Positions 21,901 through 33,900 of a stretch of 64,000 bases of DNA are shown here, piece after piece. The stretch's first letter is position 1. Every line of letters begins with the position of its first letter. The stretch is taken from NCBI GenBank assembly GCA_963989385.1, contig OZ022506.1, positions 23,313,903 to 23,377,902 on the forward strand, written 5' to 3'. This stretch comes from Ctena decussata. Lineage: Eukaryota > Mollusca > Bivalvia > Lucinida > Lucinidae. Position numbers and translations under genes: made by a program. Under the pieces are notes generated by a model. It saw nothing but the letters and a program-made list of their open reading frames with translations, was not told the DNA's origin and ran no database searches.

Positions 21901-24900
21901 CCGGTGGGTCAGGGTTCAGATTCGATGATAGCCCCTACATAAAGCTATATATTGGTTGGTTGGGGCCGGATGTTTGTCTGTTTCTTGGCCCACCGGGGTT
22001 CAACTTGTGGTCTTCTTTTGCTCCAGTGTTCCAGTGGTGTTGCTGACGCCCCAGGAATCTCCAGGTGCCTCAACACGTTTTGGCTGTCGAGTCCTCATCC
22101 TTGCTTCATCACGGTCTTTTCTTGGTACTAATTGTTGCCCGTGATGACTCTCTGATGAGTTAGGGGACCTCCATACAAACCGAACTACCAACTAAATGTG
22201 TACACCGCGGCGGAGGGTAAGGGTGAAGGTTTGAGCCAAGTAAAACCGGTTTAAACCCCCCAGTAGTTATTACTGACTGTCCCAAGGCGGTACTTTCGTT
22301 GCGGTTGCATTTGTTTTATGTTCGGTGCTGTTTAATTTATTGTGTTCTCATTTTAACTCTACTTTAATAAAATAAAAAAATAGGTAAAAGTAGTAGTTAA
22401 CTGTTTTTTGTATAATTTGCTTAGTCTGTTGTAACCCTTCTGTTGGTCTAAATTATTTAGGACATTATAGATAGCTGAGTTGCCACCTATTTGGGAAAGA
22501 GCTGCTGACTCGGCTTATTACTTGTAATTATTGTTTGTTGGCATGTCTTTGTCAATCTTTCCCTTTGACGTTGGGGACAGGGTTTGGGATCTGATTCAGT
22601 CAGTTCCTGAAGTGTAGTTACTCTTTAAATTAGATCTTTCTGCGAACATCCTCATCAGTTACATGTTCCCTGTAAGAGAAGTTCAGTAACTTTTACTTGT
22701 GTCGCGTCTCAAAGGCCTGAGTGTTTTTGTCTAACTTTGCTGTCAAGGTCCAAGACTCACAGGCATACAGAAATATGGATATGACAAAGCAAAGTATTTT
22801 TTTCATCTTAAATCCAATATCTATACAAATTAGCTTCAGGTTTGTTAGAGCCGCAGTGATTTGTGCGCTCCTAGAGAGAACTTTCGGCTATGAGCCGTCA
22901 TCCGAGGCAATTGCAACAAGTTATTTGAGGCTTTTAACCGTTTTCCGTCTTCTGCCCTTTACCTTGATATACCTGTGGATGCCACTGGCACCTTGTATGA
23001 TCAGTTTGGTCTTCTCAACATTTATCTTCATTTTTATACCTTGTGCAGGAGCTGTCGAGACTTTCAAATAAGGCCTCTAGTTATTGCTCTTCTTCAGCAA
23101 GAGCATCAATGTGATCTGCAAACAGGAGACTGGTAATGGTTCTGCCGCCTATGCTAATCGTTCCATCATAATCTTCCACGGCATCAGACATAATCCTTTC
23201 GAGAAAAAATGTTGATGAGGGTGGGTGAAAGAAATAGGTTAGTTTTGCTGAAAGAGTGAAACAGCTGATACCATCTCCTTCTGCCGGGCTAAAATAGCTC
23301 TGATTTTGCCTTGACATTGCAGGTTGATGGTCGACCACAAATATTGTTTAGCTCCATAGTTATTTCATTGCTGGCCATCCCAAGGCGGCACTTCTGTTTC
23401 GGTTCTTCTTAGTTGTTTTATGTGCTGTTTGTGGTATGTTACTGATATGTCGTTTGTGATTCTAAAGCTAGCCTCGTGATCACCTACATGAGATATTGCT
23501 GTTCAACTGACTGCCGCATATGATTTCTTTCGAAATGACTAATTCTGTTTATGTCTTTTCCCACATTGAGTTTCGTTTGGGATTTGGAATTATAATTGTA
23601 TTAGGGTCTGAAGATTTCCTACTTACTTTTAATCAGTATTATATTCAGCTGCTCCTTGTGAATTGCATCAGACAGTTGTACAGAATATTAGATTTTCAGA
23701 ATATGAGACTGGCTATCAGTCTATACGATGAAGTACGGTAATAGTTTTTACACGGAGCAACATGCGCAGCAGTGGAGTCACATAATAATAAAACTTACAT
23801 ACTATAATGAAAATCATAAAATCACTATTTTTCAGCATATATAAATGCATGAGTTATCACACAAGTCATGAAAAAGGCCAAACCGAAATGCCACTTTTAC
23901 GAGTTTTGCTATAACTCGATATTTTTTTTTAACTAATTCAAAGTAAAAATGTGCAAAAAAAAGGGTTTTACACATTCATAGGAGTCGAGCACAGTAGACC
24001 TTACCGACCCACATACAGACTGTCACTAAAAAGACATCTAATAGTATATAACTATCCAGTACAGCGACAACTTAGCACGTGACATAGTCCCACAAACAAA
24101 ACAAACTCTCATGTGTTTAATCTCCCACAAATGAATCCGTGATTTACCTTGCAGTTAATGAAGAGATGCATACCTGTTTAAAGTTGGCGTGGATTCGGAA
24201 AGGTGTCTTGTAATATATTGGCTATATTTTGAAGAAGATTGACTTGTTCAGTTTCCAGCTGAGTCCAGCATAGAACATTTATCATTATATTAAATTGTTT
24301 AAAGCCTCATTCAAGCTATGTGTTAAACATACGGGGACATTTGCTGTTCTTAGACTTAGCTTTTAAATGAATGGAAACTATTTCAGGGAAAATAATTCTG
24401 ACAGGTTTCCTTTGTCTCCCTTCTCTTTTGGCATCAACCTTTAAAGACGGAACTTGTTTCCTTTAAGATGATCTTCATTTAGGAAGGGTTGCAATATCAA
24501 GGGAAGCAAACAAATGTTGTTTCCCTGTGTAAAACAGAGGTAAAATGTAGACGTGTGCCCGTTCGCCTTAAGCTATATATGTATAAATTTTATATAGCAC
24601 ACGTATAAGGGAAATATTTTGTAGTTAGAAATAGTTTTACCGCTTCCAGCTGCTCATGCTCAGCTGACAATCTGACCAGCTCAATAAAATCCTCCCCCTT
24701 TATCAGCCGTACGTATGCACAATGTGGGAACCAACGTGCATGTTCAACCCATGGGTTATCTTCAGGACTCCACTTTTGTAAGCCACCGTCACACACATAG
24801 CAACGGACAACATCGGTAAAACCTGAATAGAGGAAAAGTAAGAAAAAAGGACTAGCCTATTTTTATTATGTCCCCGCATTTTTTAATGGGGGGGACATAT

Positions 24901-27900
24901 AGTATTACCACTGTCCGTACGTACGTCCGTCCTGTCCGTACGTATAAACGTCCGTCCCGTACGGAAATGGTTTCCGTTCGCTATCTTTGCAAACATTAAT
25001 GTATTGAATTCACATTTTATACACAGGTACATAATCATCAAATACATCAAATATTGATTTAGGGTAAAATCCGTTTTTTATTGTGGGAGTTATGGCCCTT
25101 TTTCTACTTCATTTTGTATTAAAAAATGGATTCCATTCATTATCTTTTGAAAAGATTAGTGTATTGGATTTATATTTTATTCACAGGTATATAACTAAAA
25201 TATAGGTCATGTTTAATTTAGGGTAAAATCCATCAATTACTATGTGAGTTATGGCCCTTTTTCGACTTCATTTTGTATGTATGGTTAAAATTAAGAAATT
25301 ATAGTATGCCTTTTCTGGTTTCGTCACCAGATTTTGTCAGGGTCACTGACGAGGCTTTATTAGCTGAAACTACGTAGTCGGCCCATATTTCTACTTCTGT
25401 ATGTATTCTCTGCTCTTGAAGGAACTTTTTAAGATTTTAATTTTACCTCACTGCAGCTGGTGTTGTGCCGTGTGGCGGCCGTAAAACGTCTCCCCGTACA
25501 TCATCCATAGTGCAGAATATATTTTAATTACATCCTTTGAGATCAGAGGATAGATTCTGAGAAATCTAAAATTTGAGATCGATTTAGACTATTATTCTAG
25601 ATCATCGTCTTTTATATTATTTGGATCCTTTTGAAACTTATCAGTCTTTCTTTGAATCGACTGCCCATTTAAAATTAAGAAATTATAGTTTGCCTTTTCT
25701 GGTTTCGTCACCAGATTTTGTCAGGGTCACTGACGAGGCTTTATTAGCTGAAACTACGTAGTCGGCCCATATTTCTACTTCTGTATGTATTCTCTGCTCT
25801 TGAAGGAACTTTTTAAGATTTTAATTCCGCTTGGTTTCCGCTTGTTATCTTTTGAAAAGATTAATGTATTGAATTCATATTTCATACACAGGTATATAAT
25901 GATAAAATACAGGTCAAGTTCGACAAAGGGGAAATCCGTTAAATAGTATGGGAGTTATGGCCCTTTTTCATCCACCGCCGAAGGCGGAGGAATATAGTTT
26001 TCTCCATGTCCGTCCGTCCGTCTGTCTGTCTGTCCATCTGTCCGTCTTTCCATCCTTCCGTCTGTCCTTCCGTCCGTCCGTCCGGAGCCATAACTAAGTA
26101 ACCACTAAACGAACTTTCATGAAACTTAAAATAAATATATATCACTATAACGCGCTGATGCACCTGAAGTTGCGTTAGACTGGCTTAAGTAATGCATGAG
26201 TTATTGCCCTTTAATTTACTTAAAATCAGTGAAATGAGCCATAGCTAAGTAACCACTGGACCGAATTTTTTGAAACTTAAAATAAATATGTATCATTAAA
26301 ACGCGCTAACGCACATGCAGTTTCGTCAGATTGGCTTTGGTAATGCATGTGTTATCACCCTTTATTGACTTAAAATCAATGAAATGAGCCATAACTAAGT
26401 TACCAATTCCAAAACTTAATGAAATTTAAATGAATATGTGTCATCATAACAGATATGCATATAAAGTTTCATAAGAATGGCATTAGCAGTACATGAGTTA
26501 TTGCCCTTGAATCAATGTGAGATTGCAATTATTGTCATAACTTAAGTTATCAATGAAAAGAATTCTATGAAACTTATACTAAATATGTATCACCATAACA
26601 CATTGGTGCATTTTACTTTTTGTCGGAATTGCTTCAGTAATCAATGCGTCATTGCCCTTGGTTTCCGTTCATTATCTCTAGAAAAGATTAGTATATTGGA
26701 TTCATATTTCATACACAGGTATATAATCATAAAATACAGGTCAGGTTTGATTAAGTGTAGAATCCGTCAATTATTAAGGGAGTTATGGCCCTTTTTCGAC
26801 TTTATTTTGTACGAAAAAAAAGTTTCCGTTTGTTATCTTTTAAAAGATTAATGTTACTGGATTTACATTTTATACACAGATATACAATTATAAGATACAG
26901 GTCAAGTTCAATTTAGGGTTCAATCCGTTAATTACCCCGGGAGTTATGACCCTACTTAAACTTCATTTCTCGCAAAAAATGGTTTTCGTTTGTTATTTCT
27001 TGAAAAGTTACTTGTTTCCGGGCTATTTCCTTTAGGAAAGTTGCATGGCATCTTTTTCTATGTTAAGATACAGAATGTTATTGCATTCCACAGTTGTGAC
27101 CCCGCTCCAACCCACACCCATTCTTCGCACAATACATATGCCTAAAGAAAACAATAAACCATGTACCACACAAGTCTGCCTCTATGAACCTAATTATCCT
27201 ACAAGTTCCAGTACCTTAAACAAGGCGCCATCTTACTTTAGGCACTAGGCGGGGGCATCCGTGTCCAGTGAAGACATTTCTAGTTTTCCCAAAATGACAT
27301 CATGGTTTACACTGTGCTTCAAAGCATGTGAAATAATATGTCGTAAAAGTAAATTTAACACCAACAAATACTGTATTGTGACATCAGAAATAAACGTTTG
27401 CCTATAAATGCAGTAAATGACGTTATTTATGTCATAAACTAAATTAAACATGAACTAAAATGCCACCGTTTAATTACACGAGGTTGTATATTGGCCCGAG
27501 TCATTTTTCCCATTCCCCTTCTTTTTTAAGTTTAATTGTTTAAATGCTTTAATTGCATTCTGTTAACTTTGTTTACTAAACCCTCAAGGCAAAGATTTTT
27601 GAAACATATTTTATTCTAGGATGATACTGATATTCGTTTTTACTAATGAGATATATAATGAAAAGTATATTTGAAACCAGTACTGTTAGATATTTATTAT
27701 TACAACATTATATTCAAACCAGCCATGGAGGCGAGTTTGATTTAGATACGAACCAGTGTAGAAAAACCCGGCTTCAGCGAGTTCCACGGGTGTCTGTGTC
27801 ATATCTCTTGGCCATTTCGAAAATGATGATATTCTCACTGCCTTAGTTCTATACTGCGGACTTCTCGGTGGCACTGGCAGAATGTGATCGTCAGTAGTAG

Positions 27901-30900
27901 CACCATTTTCTAAAAATTATCATTTAAACACATGGTTAACTGTGTTTCTATGAGACAAAATGTAGCCTGGAAATGAATGTTTACATAATCATAGCGGTTA
28001 TAACGACGTCTCTACACGAGCTGTCGACCGAGACAGTTAATTATTATTCAAACAAAGTGGTTGTCGACCGAGACTATCGACATAATTATCAGCTCGGTTG
28101 ACACTCATTAACAATAATATCATTCACTGTTTTTGATGTTGCTTACATCCAGGATCTATGTAGACAGCCACTTTGCACAATCGAAAGCATATGTATTAAC
28201 CCCGAGTATATGCACATATAAGTTATACGCCTTTTGTCAACAAAGAACGTGACTGAACCAAATACAAGCCTTTCACATTAGACGTTTTATACTTTAATCA
28301 GTAGCTTTTTTTATAATTTGTAACAAACAAAAGATGTTTTAGCAACCGTACCATGCAACCTGAACAACCTCACATAAACTATTAAACCACTTACCAGCAC
28401 TGGTATTGTACTCGTTTGTCGCAGAAGGTACAGACTCTTGGGTAGATACAACATTATTCGACAGGAAAGAAGCCTGTAATATGCAAAGCATAATTCGTTT
28501 CAGATTTGAAATAATCGTTACCTGACCACGACTTGTCGTGAATAACAAATGCAGTCAGAAGCAGAAGACGTAATATTATGTCCGCACCGCAAACTCGATC
28601 AGTCAGCTTAGGTATATCATCCACAATCGTTTCACCAGTTTCAAAATAAGAAACGCCCTTGTAAGGTATTATGCTAACTTAGCCACAGTATGGCGTGCAT
28701 ATTTCAGCTGCACAAGTAAGACACCTATTCTCAGAATAGACAATCAAGTGCGTAAATGTGATGTCTCGTTGTCTTATCTAAACACTTATAAAAAGTACAA
28801 CTGCTAATATACACTTTCACTCTATGTTATTGATGTGTTTACCCATTTACAACAGCATATTAAAATAGTTTGATGACAAGGTTTTTTTGTTTCAATATAG
28901 ATGGGTAAAGGGGCTGGAAATGGAATAAATTGCATGTTTTTACATGGTACATATGGCTATGTCCTATTTGCCATATTTGTACTTACACATAAAACGCAAT
29001 GTCCAATTACTTCGTAATATGTTTAAGAAATAGATCAGCTCTAGCAGTGAATTGTTGAGTAATAATTCACTGTTTGGAGGTCAGTTGTAAAGTAGATCAT
29101 ATCACGAGCGCGGAGCGCGAGTGATATATCTACTTACAACTGACCGACAAACAGTGAATTATTACTCAACAATTCAATGCTAGAGCTGGACTATTTCGAT
29201 TCTAACACTCAGAAACGCCTAAAAACTATTCTTTTCATTCAAACTCTCCCAACCTTCTTGCCAGCGCGTTCATGCTCCCGCCAATATTCTAAACTGTATC
29301 TAAGACAAATGTTCGTTTTATGGCGATTTTATAAAGAAAAAGAGACGTTACACCGTCTAACGTCTCAAAACGTCACAAAATTACGTCAGCAATTGCAGTG
29401 ACGTCAGCAATTAGACTCACGCGCTCCCAAACAGTGAATTGTTGCAGAATAGAACACGGTAACTTTCCATTGCTTCTATAGGCGCACTGTGTTAGAATTC
29501 CATTTAAAACTGCAACAGTATTTGCAGCAATGTCGCAAAAATGCATGTAAGCTACGTTATATGCATCTAAATGAGTAGCAAGTAATAAGACATGTTTCAC
29601 CTCAGTATAAAGTAGTATATCTCATGCATTTGTGACTGTTAGAATCAATAAATCACCACATGAACGAATGCACTAAATATTATGTAAAACATTGTTTTTC
29701 TATATTTGATTTCGTTCCCTGTCAGTTGATGGTTAGTCAGCTGTGCTTGTAGGTTCTACAAAACTGTTAGTATTGGCTGAGCTTGGTCTTACCCAAAACA
29801 GTTAGCCATGGGTCAGTCCGTTTAGATAATAACTCAATTTCTTCTATACCTGTAGATGTTTAATGGAACGGTTGGAGGAAGGGACAAACACAGTGCTCAC
29901 CAGTCCGATAAAGATTTGCAATGTTTCGTAAAGTTTCATACTGTTTACTGATAATGGCATACCTTTATACGTGCTAAATTTGTCGGTGGGATGGTGTCGA
30001 TGAGAAATTGACAATCCGGAGAATATCGAACGTGCTCTGTCAAAGGGTCATCATGTTCTCCCCAGTCTTTTAGTCCGATGCCACAGCAATAGCAACGAAT
30101 CAGGTCACCGTTGCCTGTAACCATATAATATGTGTTTATTTTTTTAAGATTTTATTATGACTAAATCGTGTGTTCAGAGCCGTGCGGCGCTGTCGAAAAA
30201 CGTTCACCCATATGCTACATATTTTCTGGTCCCTAAAGGCCTGGATTTCATTCTATCATTTTGACCCCTCCCCTCCCCCCCCTTTCCCCCACCTCCCTTT
30301 CCAATCTAATCCCCTCCAATAAACAAGTGATAAGAAAATCAAAGGCACCGCCTAGTCACCTCATTATTAGGGTCGTAAAACAATGCAGTACAAAGAAGTA
30401 CCACTTAACGTTAGCTGCATGTGCATGTAAGTATTGTAGTTGAGATCAGTGTTTCATAACATGCACCTGGTGTTTAAATTATGCTGCAAATATTAGACAA
30501 ATGTCAAGCCGTAGGAAACTTGAAGTAGCATCTGGAAACAAAGAAGTTTAGAAAACTTCTACTGCATCAAAGTCACATGGGACACACTCATTTCTCGTTT
30601 GACACAACATAACACAGGCAATTATTAAACTTATACATCAAATAGGTTATTGTCAAATTCCTGACAAAAACAAATCCATCTTTAAATGATATAAAGTACA
30701 TTGACAACATTACCAAGGTGTACCTCCTTTTATATACTTTGAGGATTTGGTGTCGCTGAAATATTATTTAAAAGATCCGTTAAGGTAGGCTTCACCCACA
30801 TTTTTACACGACCAAAGTTTATATCATTTTAGTCTTCTGTAGTGAAGATATCGTGTCTTTAATTATAAGCAAGAAAGGCGAATCACTCCTTGGGAAAGGC

Positions 30901-33900
30901 AAATCATTTTTTATGTTTTTCTTTGATTAAGTTATATGACAAAGTATTATAGAGTGTAGAAAAATCGTAGGTTGACAAACTGGTCGCACGGAATCCTCTC
31001 GAACTTAGTTTATTAGCTACCTCACCAGAACTTTAAATAGACCAAAACCAGTTGTCTGACCTGTCATAACTTTCTCACAGAACCTTATAACATAACTTTA
31101 AACAGCAATGAAACAAGAAGTTAATACTTTGAAAAATTTAGTAGTAGTACAAGAACTTGAGTTGTTAATTAATCTTGCTTTATACTGTCTTATTTGAAGC
31201 TTAGGCATCTATTATATCGTAGGAAAAATTGACACAAGTTCACGGTAATTCGAATTAGCAGCTCTTTCCTATACATGTGGTCATTCAGTTACCCTAATCA
31301 AAAACAGCATCAACATCTATTTTATCTATTTTATTTTTAACTTACAAAACAAAAGGCAGATTGGGTAGCAAAACAGGTGCCCAACCCACCAAAGAAAATA
31401 GACAAGCGGACATAGCACGATGTAACATCAACGAACCACAACAGAAGTGCCACATTGGAACGGTCAGCAAAAGATTACTGGGGGTCTTTAACATGTTTAA
31501 AGTTTCTAAACTCCTTGTCCGATTAAAACACTTTTGAAGCAGGGACTATCGATCCAATATTTTTAAATTCAAAAATATCGTCTGTATGACTGACTGTTTT
31601 TGTTTGTTTGTTTTTTTGCGGAATAAATGTATCACACCTTACATAAGTATTAGCTATCAATGTAATGCTACAGTATTCATGCTTAGTGGCTAACCCAATC
31701 GTGGTAAATAATTTTGCATCGCTCTGTAATTGCACGCCAATGGGTCGGGCATTAGACTCATTGATGAACCTGAGATTAAGCTATTTATTTCAGTTTGTTG
31801 AGGCAGCAACATTTTGAGTCTGTCGCATGAAGATACCCCCGCCGGACAAACTATTCTGATCGTTACAGAAACCTTACCTCATTTCGATCATATCTGTGTG
31901 ACGTGTCAACATGATATGCCGAAAGCAATTGAATTACAAGCAAATACCAAATCTTAGAATAATATAGTCTTGTTGCAGACATCAGAAGTAATACTGATTA
32001 TAATAGAAAGTGTATCTTGCTTTATTCATTACGGTGAAATTTAGTCAAGACATTTCAAGCGGTAAAACGCAATAACATACAATAAACGTTTGAACATGTT
32101 TATTGCCCCATAGCATAGGCACAAAACCCCATCGGACAAATACTGATTAGAACAGAAAGTTTACCTATGTTTTAGACTTTCTGTGAAGGTTTACTAAAGG
32201 TAGTCAAAATAATAAAGGAGATACCTGCAAAAACAAAACTTTTCAGACATTGAAAAGTTTCATATCTCCGTCAGACTTTTCGAAATTTGCCACTGAACAA
32301 CCCTCAACGACCTAATATAAACCAACTTTTATAAAACTCCATTAAGTTTCTCATACAAAAAAAAAGTTTAAAGATAATTTTGGTAGTTTAAGATGGCGAC
32401 CAAGATGACCTACTTTGGGTATCATAAATTTTAAATATGTGTTAAAGATACAGTGTGCTGACGTGGGTCCTCATGTATTGTCCGCTTTTATTTATATCGC
32501 ATTGCTTGAAGGTTTGCAGAAATTATATTTTATGAAGACATTCCTCATTTTCCAAAGCATGTTCTTCCTATATGTTTGCTAGTATTATGACAAAATATTA
32601 TGCTCATCAATCCAAATTTTGTCACCAAACTCGAAAGTTGAAAAGGTTTTCATAAGTAGGTGTTTTTAGATTATTTACATTTCGGTATAATATGATCTGA
32701 TCCGCCACGACGCAGAAAGATGAGCCGAAATTAACAAACATCGGCGTGTCGGAAAAAATCCGGTGCGTGTTATAAGTCGTGGTAGGTCATTTTGTAACAA
32801 ATCAGCATATAAGTGTGGGAAGTCAGGAAAGTGACTTCACAAAACGACAATTACAAAAGGAGGCGGCGCTGAGTTAGTAAAATGCTTGAATACGTTTAAG
32901 CTATAAAATGTAGAAGTGCTACCTGTATAAAAGAAACCGCATAAAACCATGTCTTCAACTTTCTGCACGTGGCTTAGATTAGACCAGCGACCTACAAAAG
33001 ACGACCGTCTTTCTTCCTTTGTAGAGAAATTTCCATATGCAACATTCTGTTGTGTGCGTATGTTTCTGCTTTCCTGTAAACATAAACAGAAGAAAACGAT
33101 AAGCATCAGATGAATGGAAATAGCTCCAGGAGAGATTATTCAGACGAGCATGGGTTAGAAAACACTTTTTCAGCGCTTCGATCCGATAAGCCTGAGACTT
33201 TGCGTACAATTTCGAAAAATTACTCCATATCTCGGATTAGATACGAAAATAAAGTAACAATTTTGATGTTGTGCATAAAGATTAACTTATCACGGTTAAC
33301 AGCTTAGGTTGCCTTTTCAACAGCATGACGGTGAATCGGATACCAGATTAAAACTATTACAAAAGGGGTCTGACCACCGATGTCTTTGGTCCGACTTATC
33401 ATGGTCCAATTAGTGGTTTCATTTTACTCTTACTTCGGATTGAACAGAATCCTCATAGTTTCCTGATGATTTTTTATGTTTAACTAGCTTCTAAAGTTGG
33501 AATGAAATCCATACAGAAATACTCAAAGTATCGAACGGACACGGAGCGCAAACGGACGAAATAACGATCAACGGATGAACAGACACACTTACGTCCAACA
33601 TGAAAACAAAATATCCCGACACAAACTTGCGACGGGTTGTAAAATAATAGAAGAGTTATTAATAGATTATAGTAACAATTAACCCTTAGAAAATTTGAAC
33701 ATAGGCACACATGAATGAAACAAGAGTGTTTTCGTTACTGTTATTTAAAGACTAGCTAGCTTCCTCAACTGGTACCTCGTCAGTAACCCTATGAATAAAT
33801 ATGAAACTGGTTTGGAACTTATACAATTAAAATCTACCAGTCAACTATGACGCCAAAAGGGACATCAAGAAAAACAGCACATAGCAGCATTAAATGCGCA

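Larger units (their letters stand above)
25285..25828 (+). mobile_element. Retrozyme R1: two hammerheads, 384-nt monomer
   Basis: Two direct repeats of about 155 bp (25,285-25,443 and 25,670-25,828), each containing a hammerhead motif, flank an interior of about 225 bp (TTACCTCACTGCAGCTGG... to ...CGACTGCCCATT). Predicted cleavage sites after C25,379 and C25,763 delimit a 384-nt monomer. The element carries no ORF. The same layout occurs at 36,195-36,727. Confidence 0.82.
24868..27000 (+). repeat. Tandem-array element with nested insertions
   Basis: Opens with the hairpin TATGTCCCCGCA...GGGGGGACATA and GTCCGTACG repeats. Units of about 160 bp start near 24,968, 25,128, 25,833, 26,659, 26,821 and 26,980; landmarks are GGTTTCCGTTCGTTATCTTT, TATACACAGGTATATAATCA and GGGAGTTATGGCCCTTTTT. 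The array is interrupted by a retrozyme (25,285-25,828) and by a second array element (25,968-26,658). It lies in the intron between IAP exons 5 and 6. Confidence 0.8.

Noticed and set aside
22645..22665. CTGATGAGGATG on the minus strand, a hammerhead-like core
   Set aside because: It is the DNA for the VTDEDVRRK part of the LINE protein; no GAAA or cleavage site is arranged around it.
25285..25828. Miniature LTR retrotransposon (TRIM)
   Set aside because: The direct repeats could be LTRs, but they lack TG..CA ends, primer-binding and polypurine sites, and both contain hammerhead cores at fixed positions, which fits a retrozyme better.
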